Origin: Brachybacterium endophyticum
GTDB taxonomy: Bacteria; Actinomycetota; Actinomycetes; Actinomycetales; Dermabacteraceae
NCBI RefSeq assembly: GCF_003130585.1
Contig: NZ_QFKX01000003.1
Span: forward strand, 62,001 to 126,000
Length of the DNA stretch: 64,000 bases
Direction: 5' to 3'
The position numbers and the translations under genes are program-made. Position 1 is the first letter of the stretch; each line of letters opens with the position of its first letter. This document shows, piece after piece, positions 35,267-44,763 of this stretch. The notes beneath the pieces are model-generated. The model ran no database searches, was not told the origin of the DNA, and was given only the letters and a program-made list of their open reading frames with translations.

Positions 35267-36270
35267 GAGGCGTCTCCGATCGAGGAGCGCAGCCGCGGGT
35301 CCACGGCCACGGCGGCGATGTCGGTGAGGATGTTGGCGATCACGTACACCAGTGCCACCACGAAGGTCACCCCGATCACCAGCGGCAGGTCCTGCGAGGT
35401 CACCGCGGTGACGAGCACCTGGCCGATGCCCTGGCGGGAGAAGATCACCTCGACCACCACCGCGCCGGAGATCAGCGAGCCCAGCCCCCACCCAGACAGG
35501 GCGATGCCCGGCAGGGCGGCGTGGCGCAGGATGTGGCGCCGGCGGACGTCGCCGAGGCGAGCCCCGCGCGAGAGCGCCGAGAGCACGAAGGGCTGACGGG
35601 ATGCGGCGTCGAACTCGTCGCGGGTGACCTGGGCGAGGAAGCCGCCGAGGGGGACGCCGAGCGTGAGCGCCGGCAGCACGAGACCGGCCGGCCCGCCGTC
35701 GACCACCGGGAGCCAGCGCAGGGTCACGGCGAAGACCACCAGCAGCACCACGCCCAGCCAGAAGTCGGGGAGGGCGGCCAGAACGACCTCCAGCCCCGAG
35801 CCGATGCGCGCGAGCAGACCGGGGCGCCCCGCGCTCAGCAGGGTGCTCGCGATCGCGATCGCCCAGGCGATCGCGAGGGAGGCGGCGGTCAGCTGCAGCG
35901 TGGGCACGATCTGCTCGGCGATGATCGCCACCACCGGTTCCTTCATCGTGTACGAATCGCCCAGGTCCCCGTGGAGCAGCCCTCCCAGGAAGTGGCCGTA
36001 CTGCACGAGCAGGGGCTGGTCGAAGCCGTACTGGGCGCGCACTGCCGCCACAGCGTCGGGCGGAGGGTTAGCCGCCGCACCGCCCAGGATCGCGAGCGCC
36101 GGATCCCCCGGCACCAGGTGCTGCAGGAAGAACACGATCGTCGCGACGGCCCACAGCAGCACGACGGCGGAGAGGACCCGCACCAGGATCCGGCCGGGCA
36201 ACGAGGCGCGCAGTCGGGCCAGGAGCGGCCCGGCGGGCGCGAGGGGCGTGGACGGTGTGTCGGTCGTCAT
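35263..36270 (-). CDS. ABC importer permease, DppB-like
   Basis: 335-residue inner-membrane permease. WAVATIVFFLQHLVPGDPAL is the DppB/NikB opening, YGFDQPLLVQYGHFLGGLLH the periplasmic segment, and RHAALPGIALSGWGLGSLIS covers the end of the EAA loop. The gene begins 1 base after the stop of the lipoprotein gene and overlaps the next permease by 4 bases, so the transporter is made from one polycistronic mRNA. Confidence 0.92.
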   Translation of the reverse strand: MTTDTPSTPLAPAGPLLARLRASLPGRILVRVLSAVVLLWAVATIVFFLQHLVPGDPALAILGGAAANPPPDAVAAVRAQYGFDQPLLVQYGHFLGGLLHGDLGDSYTMKEPVVAIIAEQIVPTLQLTAASLAIAWAIAIASTLLSAGRPGLLARIGSGLEVVLAALPDFWLGVVLLVVFAVTLRWLPVVDGGPAGLVLPALTLGVPLGGFLAQVTRDEFDAASRQPFVLSALSRGARLGDVRRRHILRHAALPGIALSGWGLGSLISGAVVVEVIFSRQGIGQVLVTAVTSQDLPLVIGVTFVVALVYVIANILTDIAAVAVDPRLRSSIGDAS

Positions 36271-36271
36271 C

Positions 36272-37927
36272 TCAGGCTCCGTCCCTGGTCAGGTAGGCGT
36301 CGTGCAGCACGGGCTCGCCCTCGCTGGGCTCGACCCAGATGCCCGCGACCTGGTCCGAGCGCACGGCCAGGCGGGTCTGCACCGGGTACAGAGGGAGGTG
36401 CCAGGCCTGAGAGGTGAGGATCTTCTGGGCCGTGGAGTAGAGCTCCTGCTGGGCCTTCGGATCCGTGGTGGCCGCCGCCTTCACGAGGGTGGAGTCGAGC
36501 TCCTCGTCGTAGTCCCGGGAGACGTTCTGCCCGTTGTCGATGTCGAGGGTCTCCTTGGAGAACTTGATGTACATGACCCCGGGCGTGGGGCTGTTCCAGT
36601 AGCCGCCCTTGACGTCGTAGCGGTCGGGGTCCTGCTTGATGGCGGTCATCGAGGCCGCGTCCTGCGGCTGCAGCTCGACCTTGATCCCGGCGCGCTTCTC
36701 CATGGCCTGGAAGTTCTGCAGGATCGTCAGGTCCGCCGGCGGCGTCTCGCCCGGGTCGGAGGCGTAGGGCAGGCGCAGGGTGAGGGTCTTCCCGTCCTTC
36801 GTGCGGTAGCCCTCCGCGTCGCGCCCTGTCCAGCCCGCCTCGTCCAGCAGCTTCGCGGCCTTCTCGGGGTCGTAGGGGAAGGGCTGGTGGAAGGTCTTGT
36901 CGTAGTCCGGGGTGCCGGTGGACAGGGCGTTCCCCTCGTAAGGGAAGACACCGGCGTAGGCGCTCTCGACGATGCCGGGGGCGTCGGCCGCGTGCACGAC
37001 CGCGCGGCGCACCCGGGCGTCGGCGAGCTGCTCGCTGTCGGTGTTGAAGTCGAGCGCGAAGGGGACCCCCGAGTGCACGAAGTCCTGGGTGTCGATCCGG
37101 TCGTCGGCCTTCGCCGCCGGGACGGACTCGGGCGGCAGGTTGAAGATCGCCTGCGCCTTCCCGGACTGCAGGGCGCCGAAGCGCGCGGTGTTGTCCTTGA
37201 GGAAGCGCCAGGTGACCTTGTCGAGGTAGGCGGGACCCTGGTGCTTGGCGTCGGCCGGTGCGGAGTCGTAGTCGTCGTTGCGCTCCAGCACGACCTCCTG
37301 GTTCCGCTTCCACTCGGTGACCTTGAAGGGCCCGGTGCCGACGGGCGAGGCGCAGTTCTCCTCCAGGCCTCGGGCCATCGCCTTGGGGGACTCGATGCCG
37401 AAGAAGGCCTGCGAGAGCACCGTCAGCAGCGGGGAGTAGGGGCGCTTGAGCGTGACCCGGACGGTGTGCTCGGATACCGCCCGGGCCTTCTCGAAGTACG
37501 GCTTGAGATAGAGCAGGTCCGTCGAGGACTGTGTGGCCGGGTCCATGATCTGCTCGAAGTTCTTCACCACCGCGTCCGCGTCCAGCGGCTCCCCGTCGGT
37601 GAACTCCACGCCCTTCTTGAGGTGGAAGTCGTAGGTCAGCCCGTCCTTCGAGACGTCCCAGGAGGTCGCGAGCCAGGGCACCACCGAGCCGTCGGACTTC
37701 ATCGAGACCAGCGAGTCGAGGTACTGGCGGGCGACGTAGGTCTGCGGCATGTCGCCGTTGTTGTGCGGATCCAGGCAGGTCGGTTCGCGATCGGAGGCGT
37801 AGACCAGCTCGCCGCCCTTCTTCGTGCCCGGGGGCAGCGAGGCGGAGGGATCGGCGGTCCCGCAGCCGGCGAGCACCGCGAGCGCGGCGGTGATCGCGAC
37901 CGGGGCGAGGAGAGGGCGGGATCGCAC
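36272..37927 (-). CDS. ABC substrate-binding lipoprotein (SBP family 5)
   Basis: 551-residue extracytoplasmic solute receptor. The signal peptide ends in the lipobox LAVLAGC, so it is lipid-anchored. The mature protein follows the DppA/OppA pattern: ELVYASDREPTCLDPHNNGD, then DFHLKKGVEFTDGEPLDADA and SPVGTGPFKVTEWKRNQEVV. GTG at 37927 with CAGGAG is the start; an upstream extension is unlikely. It is the first gene of the operon. The partners suggest an organosulfur ligand rather than a peptide (inference). Confidence 0.92.
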   Translation of the reverse strand: MRSRPLLAPVAITAALAVLAGCGTADPSASLPPGTKKGGELVYASDREPTCLDPHNNGDMPQTYVARQYLDSLVSMKSDGSVVPWLATSWDVSKDGLTYDFHLKKGVEFTDGEPLDADAVVKNFEQIMDPATQSSTDLLYLKPYFEKARAVSEHTVRVTLKRPYSPLLTVLSQAFFGIESPKAMARGLEENCASPVGTGPFKVTEWKRNQEVVLERNDDYDSAPADAKHQGPAYLDKVTWRFLKDNTARFGALQSGKAQAIFNLPPESVPAAKADDRIDTQDFVHSGVPFALDFNTDSEQLADARVRRAVVHAADAPGIVESAYAGVFPYEGNALSTGTPDYDKTFHQPFPYDPEKAAKLLDEAGWTGRDAEGYRTKDGKTLTLRLPYASDPGETPPADLTILQNFQAMEKRAGIKVELQPQDAASMTAIKQDPDRYDVKGGYWNSPTPGVMYIKFSKETLDIDNGQNVSRDYDEELDSTLVKAAATTDPKAQQELYSTAQKILTSQAWHLPLYPVQTRLAVRSDQVAGIWVEPSEGEPVLHDAYLTRDGA

Positions 37928-38233
37928 GGGCGGCTCCTGGGGTGCGGGACGTCGGCGAAGGACGGGACGTAACGGGACGGACCGGCGCGGGTGCGCAGCG
38001 GACCTCGTCGACGATAAGGAGGCGTGATGGCATGCCAAAGAAATGTGACGGCCTGCGACATGGCACGTAGGCTCGCCGCCGCACCCGGGGCTGATCCGTC
38101 ATGGACCGTCACACGGGATGCGCCGGGACCCCTGCGGCGCGGAGGGTTCCGGAGAGGGTGCGCGCGATCACCGTCGTGATCGGACGCCGCCCTGCCCTCG
38201 CGCCCGCTTCCCGCTCACGATCCAGGACGGTCC
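37928..38233. promoter_or_regulatory. divergent control region of the organosulfur locus, with palindrome
   Basis: 306 bp separating the importer operon (minus) from the NtaA-type gene (plus). It contains TGGCATGCCA (38028-38037), a perfect 10-bp palindrome, and a second TGGCA nearby at about 38061. On the minus strand the AT-richer ACATTTCTTTGG (about 38034-38046) is the likeliest promoter core. A short reading frame with a ribosome-binding site overlaps the palindrome. Confidence 0.45.
38027..38179 (+). CDS. possible 50-codon leader peptide gene (uncertain)
   Basis: An AAGGAGG lies 4 bases before ATG at 38027, opening a 50-codon frame that ends 54 bases before the monooxygenase start. The product begins MACQRNVTACDMARRL, is Cys- and Arg-containing and has no family I recognise. 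Its interest is position: a ribosome-binding site this good in a control region of a sulfur-related locus would suit a cysteine-sensing leader. Codon use in the second half is poor, so it may well be chance. Confidence 0.25.
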   Translation: MACQRNVTACDMARRLAAAPGADPSWTVTRDAPGPLRRGGFRRGCARSPS

Positions 38234-39592
38234 ATGTCGCCCAAACCGCTGATCCTCAACCTGTTCGAGATGAACTGCGTCGGCCACATCACCCACGGCC
38301 TGTGGCGCCTGCCCGGGAACAACCGGCACCGCTACACCGACCTGGACTACTGGACCGAGCTCGCGCAGATCGCCGAGGAGGGCGGGTTCACCGCGATCTT
38401 CCTGGCCGACGTCCAGGGCGCCTACGACGTCTACGGCGGCTCCGCCGAGACCGCCCTGCGGGAGGGCCTGCAGATCCCCAGCAACGACCCCATGCTGGTG
38501 GTTCCCGCGATGGCCGCGGTCACCGAGCGCCTGGGCTTCGGGATCACCTACTCCACGAGCTACGAGCCGCCCTTCGCCTTCGCCCGGCGGATGTCGACCC
38601 TCGACCACCTCACCGACGGTCGTGTGGGCTGGAACATCGTCACCTCCTACCTGCCCAACGCCGCCCGCAACTTCGGGCTGGCCGAGGAGATCGAGCACGA
38701 CCACCGCTACGAGATCGCCGACGAGTACCTCGAGGTCCTCTACAAGCTGTGGGAGGGCTCATGGGACGACGGCGCCGTGCTGCGCGACGCCGAGGGCGCG
38801 GTCTACACCGACCCCTCGAAGGTGCACCGGATCAACCACGAGGGCGAGAACTTCCGCGTGGCGGGCCCCCACCTGGCCGAGCCCTCCCCGCAGCGCACCC
38901 CCACGCTGATCCTCGCCACCGCCTCACCCGCGGGGGCGAAGCGGGCCGGGGAGCACGCCGAGATCGTCTTCACCCACGGCCCGCTGCTCGAGCGCACGGT
39001 CCCGGCCGTCCGCGAGGCCGCCGTCGCCGCCGGCCGGGACGCCTCGGACCCGAAGTTCGTGGTGCAGGCCGCCGTGATCACCGCACCCACCCAGGAGGAG
39101 GTCGACGCGAAGCTCGCCCAGTACCACGAGCACCGCTCGACCGAGGGCATGCTCGTGCACCAGTCCGTGCCGATCCGGGCCCTCGACCACCCGCGCGAGC
39201 GCACCATCGCCGAGGCCCTCGAGGTCGAGGGACTGCCGGCCGACACCCCCATCGGCCGCCGGAGCGAGGGGGACACGATCGGGGACCTCCTCGATGCGGT
39301 CGACGAGGCCTGGCAGGACCGCTTCTTCGTCGCCGGGACGCCCGAGGTCGTCGCCGACGCGATCGAGCACTGGCTCGACGCCGACGGCATCGACGGCATC
39401 AACCTGCGCCAGTACCACTCCTTCGACACCGTGCGGGACTTCGCGCAGCTGGTCTCGCCGATCCTGCGCGAGCGCGGGCGCCTGCCGGAGCGCGACGGCA
39501 CCCTGCGCCGGCGCGTCTCGGGCACGGACCGGGTGCCCGAGACGCATCCGGCCGCGCGGTTCCGCGGGGCGTTCGAGGGTGTGGGGGTCTGA
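38234..39592 (+). CDS. NtaA/SnaA/DszA-family FMN-dependent monooxygenase
   Basis: 452-residue two-component flavin monooxygenase of the NtaA/DszA/DmoA family, enzymes that cleave C-N or C-S bonds using FMNH2 supplied by a reductase. Family motifs are complete: NNRHRYTDLDYWTELAQIAE, FLADVQGAYDVYGGSAETAL, SYEPPFAFARRMSTLDHLTD, GRVGWNIVTSYLPNAARNFG and HDHRYEIADEYLEVLYKLWE. It is divergent from the importer operon carrying a DszC-like oxygenase, so both oxygenases probably act on one imported organosulfur compound. No flavin reductase gene lies nearby. Confidence 0.9.
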   Translation: MSPKPLILNLFEMNCVGHITHGLWRLPGNNRHRYTDLDYWTELAQIAEEGGFTAIFLADVQGAYDVYGGSAETALREGLQIPSNDPMLVVPAMAAVTERLGFGITYSTSYEPPFAFARRMSTLDHLTDGRVGWNIVTSYLPNAARNFGLAEEIEHDHRYEIADEYLEVLYKLWEGSWDDGAVLRDAEGAVYTDPSKVHRINHEGENFRVAGPHLAEPSPQRTPTLILATASPAGAKRAGEHAEIVFTHGPLLERTVPAVREAAVAAGRDASDPKFVVQAAVITAPTQEEVDAKLAQYHEHRSTEGMLVHQSVPIRALDHPRERTIAEALEVEGLPADTPIGRRSEGDTIGDLLDAVDEAWQDRFFVAGTPEVVADAIEHWLDADGIDGINLRQYHSFDTVRDFAQLVSPILRERGRLPERDGTLRRRVSGTDRVPETHPAARFRGAFEGVGV

Positions 39593-39627
39593 GGAGGTCC
39601 GAGGGGCCGGGAGGCGTCGGCCGCCGC

Positions 39628-39646
39628 TAGGCTCGCACGTGTGAGC
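39628..39646 (+). promoter_or_regulatory. -10 element and imperfect palindrome at the TetR start
   Basis: TAGGCT (39628-39633) lies 7 bases before GTG at 39641, a leaderless promoter pattern. GCTCGCAC-GTGTGAGC (39631-39646) is a 16-bp palindrome with one mismatched pair straddling the start codon and could be an autoregulatory site. Confidence 0.4.
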
Positions 39647-40246
39647 AGCTCCGATCCCCGATCCCGCGCGCCCGGGACCCGCACGCGGCGCCACGACCCG
39701 GACCGACGCGATCGCATCATCGACGCGTGCCTCGAGGTGATCGCCGAGCACGGGCTCGCGGGCACCTCGCACCGCCGCGTCGCCGCGGCGGCCGACGTCC
39801 CTCTCGGCTCGATGACCTACCACTTCGCGGGCATGGACGAGCTGCTGCGGGAGGCCTTCACCCGATTCGCCGACTCGGTCGCGCAGAAGGCCGAGCGGCG
39901 CATGGCCGGGGCCGACCATCGCGACGGGGCGCTCGCCGAGTTCGGACGCAACATCGACGAGGACGTCTTCGGCACCCAGCGCGAACTGATCCTCACCCTC
40001 GAGCTCTACACCCTCGCCGCGCGCAGACCGGAGTTCCGCGACATCACCACCGCCTGGATGGCCCGTACCCGCGCGACCCTCGAGCCCTTCGTCGACGAGC
40101 GCACCGCGCAGCTCCTCGATGCCATGAACGAGGGCCTCACGATCCACCGCGCCCTGCACGCCGACCCCTCGGCAGAGGGCCTCGCAGCGGACGCGCTCAC
40201 GAGGATCGCCCGCGGGAGCGGCGGGGTGGGCGCGCCCGGCGAGTGA
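39641..40246 (+). CDS. TetR-family transcriptional regulator
   Basis: 201 residues. The N-terminal HTH reads DRRDRIIDACLEVIAEHGLA and GTSHRRVAAAADVPLGSMTY, with YHFAGMDELLREAF closing the DNA-binding domain. The ligand-binding C-terminal half is divergent as usual; LELYTLAARRPEFRDITTAW resembles the TetR_C_6-type domain. It is convergent with an MFS transporter gene whose start is marked by a palindrome (41500-41515), the likely target. Confidence 0.9.
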   Translation: MSSSDPRSRAPGTRTRRHDPDRRDRIIDACLEVIAEHGLAGTSHRRVAAAADVPLGSMTYHFAGMDELLREAFTRFADSVAQKAERRMAGADHRDGALAEFGRNIDEDVFGTQRELILTLELYTLAARRPEFRDITTAWMARTRATLEPFVDERTAQLLDAMNEGLTIHRALHADPSAEGLAADALTRIARGSGGVGAPGE

Positions 40247-40266
40247 CGCGGACGGTTTCTCCCGCG

Positions 40267-41499
40267 TCAGACCCGTCGGCCGTGCAGTGCGCTCGCCGAG
40301 ACCACGACGGCGAGCCCCGCGAGCGGCACCACCAGCAGACCCACGCGCAGTGACGCGGCGTCGGCGACGAGGCCGACCACCGGCGGGGAGGCCAGGAACC
40401 CCAGACGCATGAGCCAGGAGACCACCGTCAGACCGGTCCCGTGCCGAAGCCCGGGGAGCTCGTCGGCCTGGCCCATCGCCGCCGGGACCAGCGTCGCGCA
40501 GCCGAGACCCGCGGCAGCGAAGCCGACGATCACGGCGGGCACGGTCGCGACCGCGAGGGCCGCGCCCATGCCCACCGCGATCAGGACCCCGCCCGCGCGG
40601 GCGACGGCCCGCTGCCCGAACCGGTCGACCATGCGGTCCCCGATCAGACGTCCGACGAACTGCGCCCCGACCAGCGCGATGTACCCGTAGGCGGCGACAG
40701 CGGCGCTCGCGCCGAGGTCACGGCCGAGGAACAGCGCCGCCCACGAGTTGCCCGAGTCCTCGACCAGGGTCCCGCCGATCGCGAGCACCACCAGCGCGGC
40801 GAGGACCAGGAGGGTGCGGGCGGGGACCGCGGGTGCGTGGCGGGTGCGCCCCGGGTTCCCGGGAGCGACGTCGGTGGCGTCCGCCGGTGAAGCGGCCGAC
40901 GTGTCGCGTGCTTCTTCGTCCGCGCCGGGCAGGCAGGAGCGCAGCGCCACGAGGGAGACCACCGCGAACAGCAGGGCGGAGATCATGAGGTGCAGCCCGA
41001 GGGGCACCTGCAGGGCGATCGCCGCAGCGGCCATCGACCCGCCGAGCACGGCGCCCATCGACCAGACCGCATGGAACGAGTTGAGGATCGAGCGCCGGTA
41101 GGTGCGCTGCACACGCAGCCCGTGAGCGTTCTGGGCGACGTCGGTGATCGCGTCGCACGCCCCCGCGAGACCGAGCGCGAGGGCGAGGAGCGGGGCCGAG
41201 GGCGCGGCGGAGACGGCCAGCAGTGCGAGGGCCGTGAGCACGGTCCCGATGGTCGCGGCGCGGGCCGAACCGAGCCATCGGATCGCAGGCGCCGCGGCGA
41301 GGCCGGCGAGGATCGCTCCGGTGGGGAAAGCAGCAATGGCCAGCCCGTACGTCGAGTTCTCCAGCGCCAGCTGCTGTTTGATCTCGGGGTAGCGGGGCAG
41401 CACGTTCGCCAGCAGGGCGCCATTGGTGAGGAACAGCGCGGCGACGGCCCGCCGAGCGCGTCGCACGTGCTCGACGGGGAGCGAGGGGGACTCCGGCAT
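40267..41499 (-). CDS. MFS transporter (YbjJ-like)
   Basis: 410-residue 12-helix transporter. FLTNGALLANVLPRYPEIKQ and STYGLAIAAFPTGAILAGLA form the first helices, and ILNSFHAVWSMGAVLGGSMA in mid-protein is typical of the YbjJ/FucP-like branch. A polar Glu/Asp/Ala/Pro loop (about 190-230) separates the halves. It is convergent with the TetR gene (20 bp between stops). The ATG abuts a perfect 16-bp palindrome and no ribosome-binding site is visible, so expression is probably repressor-controlled. Confidence 0.9.
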   Translation of the reverse strand: MPESPSLPVEHVRRARRAVAALFLTNGALLANVLPRYPEIKQQLALENSTYGLAIAAFPTGAILAGLAAAPAIRWLGSARAATIGTVLTALALLAVSAAPSAPLLALALGLAGACDAITDVAQNAHGLRVQRTYRRSILNSFHAVWSMGAVLGGSMAAAAIALQVPLGLHLMISALLFAVVSLVALRSCLPGADEEARDTSAASPADATDVAPGNPGRTRHAPAVPARTLLVLAALVVLAIGGTLVEDSGNSWAALFLGRDLGASAAVAAYGYIALVGAQFVGRLIGDRMVDRFGQRAVARAGGVLIAVGMGAALAVATVPAVIVGFAAAGLGCATLVPAAMGQADELPGLRHGTGLTVVSWLMRLGFLASPPVVGLVADAASLRVGLLVVPLAGLAVVVSASALHGRRV

Positions 41500-41515
41500 G
41501 TGTACGAGCGTACAC
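41500..41515 (-). promoter_or_regulatory. palindromic operator at the MFS start codon
   Basis: GTGTACG-AG-CGTACAC is a perfect 16-bp palindrome directly adjacent to the ATG at 41499. Size and symmetry fit a TetR-family site; the convergent TetR gene at 39641 is the nearest candidate. Confidence 0.6.
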
Positions 41516-43355
<1,840 letters not shown>

Positions 43356-43367
43356 TCGCTCCTGCTC

Positions 43368-43399
43368 GGCCGCCCCGGGGCAAAGCGCCCGGGGTGGCC
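43368..43399 (+). terminator. hairpin terminator after gdhA
   Basis: GGCC-G-CCCCGGG, an 8-base loop, then CCCGGGG-T-GGCC: a 7-bp core stem extended by 4 bp across one mismatch, starting 13 bases after the stop. No U-run follows, as is common in actinobacteria. Confidence 0.65.
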
Positions 43400-43472
43400 G
43401 GGTGGTCGCGTGCCGCGCCGGCCCTGCCGGCCGCGCCGGTCGCACCGGCCACGGTCGTCGAGCACCCGCGGC

Positions 43473-44660
43473 CTACGCCTCCCCGCCGAGCCGCGCCGCC
43501 AGGGTGGATTGCAGCACGGGCAGCGCCCGGCGGTACGGGGTGGTCGTGCCGGCGTCGTCGGCGCACTCCTCGACGGTCTCGTCGCGCACCCGCCCGGCCA
43601 CGTGCAGCAGCATGGCCGTCTTCTCGTAGACCTCCCACGCATCGCGTCGGGACCGGAGGCCCGCCGGATCGAGCACCGGCGCCGGCGAGAGTTGGGCACG
43701 GCCCTCGACGCGCGGGGGAGCGGGCGCATCCTCGGGCTGCGTGCGCGCGCCGAGGTAGCGGTCGACGAAGGCATCGAGGTCCTCGCCCCCGAGGGGCACG
43801 TACCAGGGCCCTCCGTGCACGGAGCCGCCGATGATCGCGAGATCGCGCGCCGGGTCGTCGCCCATCGCCCATTCGAAGTCGATGTAGCCCGGTAGGGACG
43901 CTGTCGGCGTCCCCTGCCACACGATGTTGGTCGCGCACAGGTCCCCGTGGCTGAGCACGAAGCCCTCGAGGTCGGCGAAGGCGGGGTCGCTCGCCCGGAG
44001 TGCGCGCTCGGCGGCGTGCAGGAGCGCCGGGCCGCCGGCGAGGTCGAGCACCGCTGCGTCCACATGCTGCGTATCCGCCGCGAACAGCTCGGGGAGCGAG
44101 AGCCGGGCGGCGCTCATCCGCTCCCACGGGTCCGCACCGAGCGCGACGGGGCCCCGGCCCGGGGTCGTGACCCGATGGAGCTGCGCGAGGCGATCGGCGT
44201 GCGCGAGCAGGTGGGGTCGATCCCAGGCTCCCGGCATCAGGATCCGCCCCGCGATCGGCGTCGTGACCAGGTACGGGACGCCCAGTGGGCTGGCCTCGGC
44301 GCTCTCGTGCAGGGCGACGGGCCGGGGGCCGACGCCCGCCGGGACCTGCGCGAGCGCGGCGATCTCGTCCGACAGCGGATGCGCGGGCGCATGCCAGGGG
44401 ATCCGCACCATCAGCTCTGCGCCGTCGGGCGCGCTCAGGTGCCAGGCGGCGAAGGTCTCGCCCGTTCCCAGCAGCTGCACCTGCGCCTCGCCGTCGGCGG
44501 AAGTGAGGCGGGGCTGCTCGGGTGGGCCGGAGCGGCGGTGCTCGCGACCGCCCTCGCGCGGCGGCGGGAGCAAGGCCCCTTCGCGCCAGGCGCGGCGGAT
44601 CCGGTCACCCATGTCGTCGGATGCGACGAATGGGGGTGACGGCGAGGACCTGCTGGTCAT
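43473..44660 (-). CDS. phosphotransferase (APH/choline kinase family)
   Basis: 395-residue kinase-like protein. GTGETFAAWHLSAPDGAELM is the nucleotide-binding start, VRIPWH carries the ATP-contacting region, LEGFVLSHGDLCATNIVW holds the catalytic HGD..N motif, and LPGYIDFEWAMGDDPARDLA the metal-binding D. Substrate may be a small alcohol, aminoglycoside-like compound or macrolide; nothing here decides. The start is ATG at 44660 with AGGAGG. Its divergent neighbour carries a Zur-like box, which lies 68 bp upstream of this start. Confidence 0.85.
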   Translation of the reverse strand: MTSRSSPSPPFVASDDMGDRIRRAWREGALLPPPREGGREHRRSGPPEQPRLTSADGEAQVQLLGTGETFAAWHLSAPDGAELMVRIPWHAPAHPLSDEIAALAQVPAGVGPRPVALHESAEASPLGVPYLVTTPIAGRILMPGAWDRPHLLAHADRLAQLHRVTTPGRGPVALGADPWERMSAARLSLPELFAADTQHVDAAVLDLAGGPALLHAAERALRASDPAFADLEGFVLSHGDLCATNIVWQGTPTASLPGYIDFEWAMGDDPARDLAIIGGSVHGGPWYVPLGGEDLDAFVDRYLGARTQPEDAPAPPRVEGRAQLSPAPVLDPAGLRSRRDAWEVYEKTAMLLHVAGRVRDETVEECADDAGTTTPYRRALPVLQSTLAARLGGEA

Positions 44661-44727
44661 CGTGGCCTCCTGGCGGCTCGCGGGTGCGTCGAGCCTACTG
44701 CGGAGGACCGGACGACCGGGACTGACA

Positions 44728-44756
44728 TGAGAAGCATTCTCAGGACGTGCTACTGT
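44728..44756 (+). promoter_or_regulatory. Zur-like box and leaderless promoter of the zinc chaperone gene
   Basis: TGAGAA-GCA-TTCTCA (44728-44742) is a perfect 15-bp palindrome fitting the actinobacterial Zur pattern TGAnAAnnnTTnTCA. TACTGT (44751-44756) is a -10 element with the ATG 7 bases later (44764). The box covers the -35/spacer zone, so zinc-loaded Zur should repress the gene. Confidence 0.7.
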
Positions 44757-44763
44757 CCTGCGC

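Noticed and set aside
36267-38102. Start of the ABC lipoprotein placed further upstream
   Set aside because: Upstream extensions lack a ribosome-binding site and would bury the lipoprotein signal; GTG 37927 has both.
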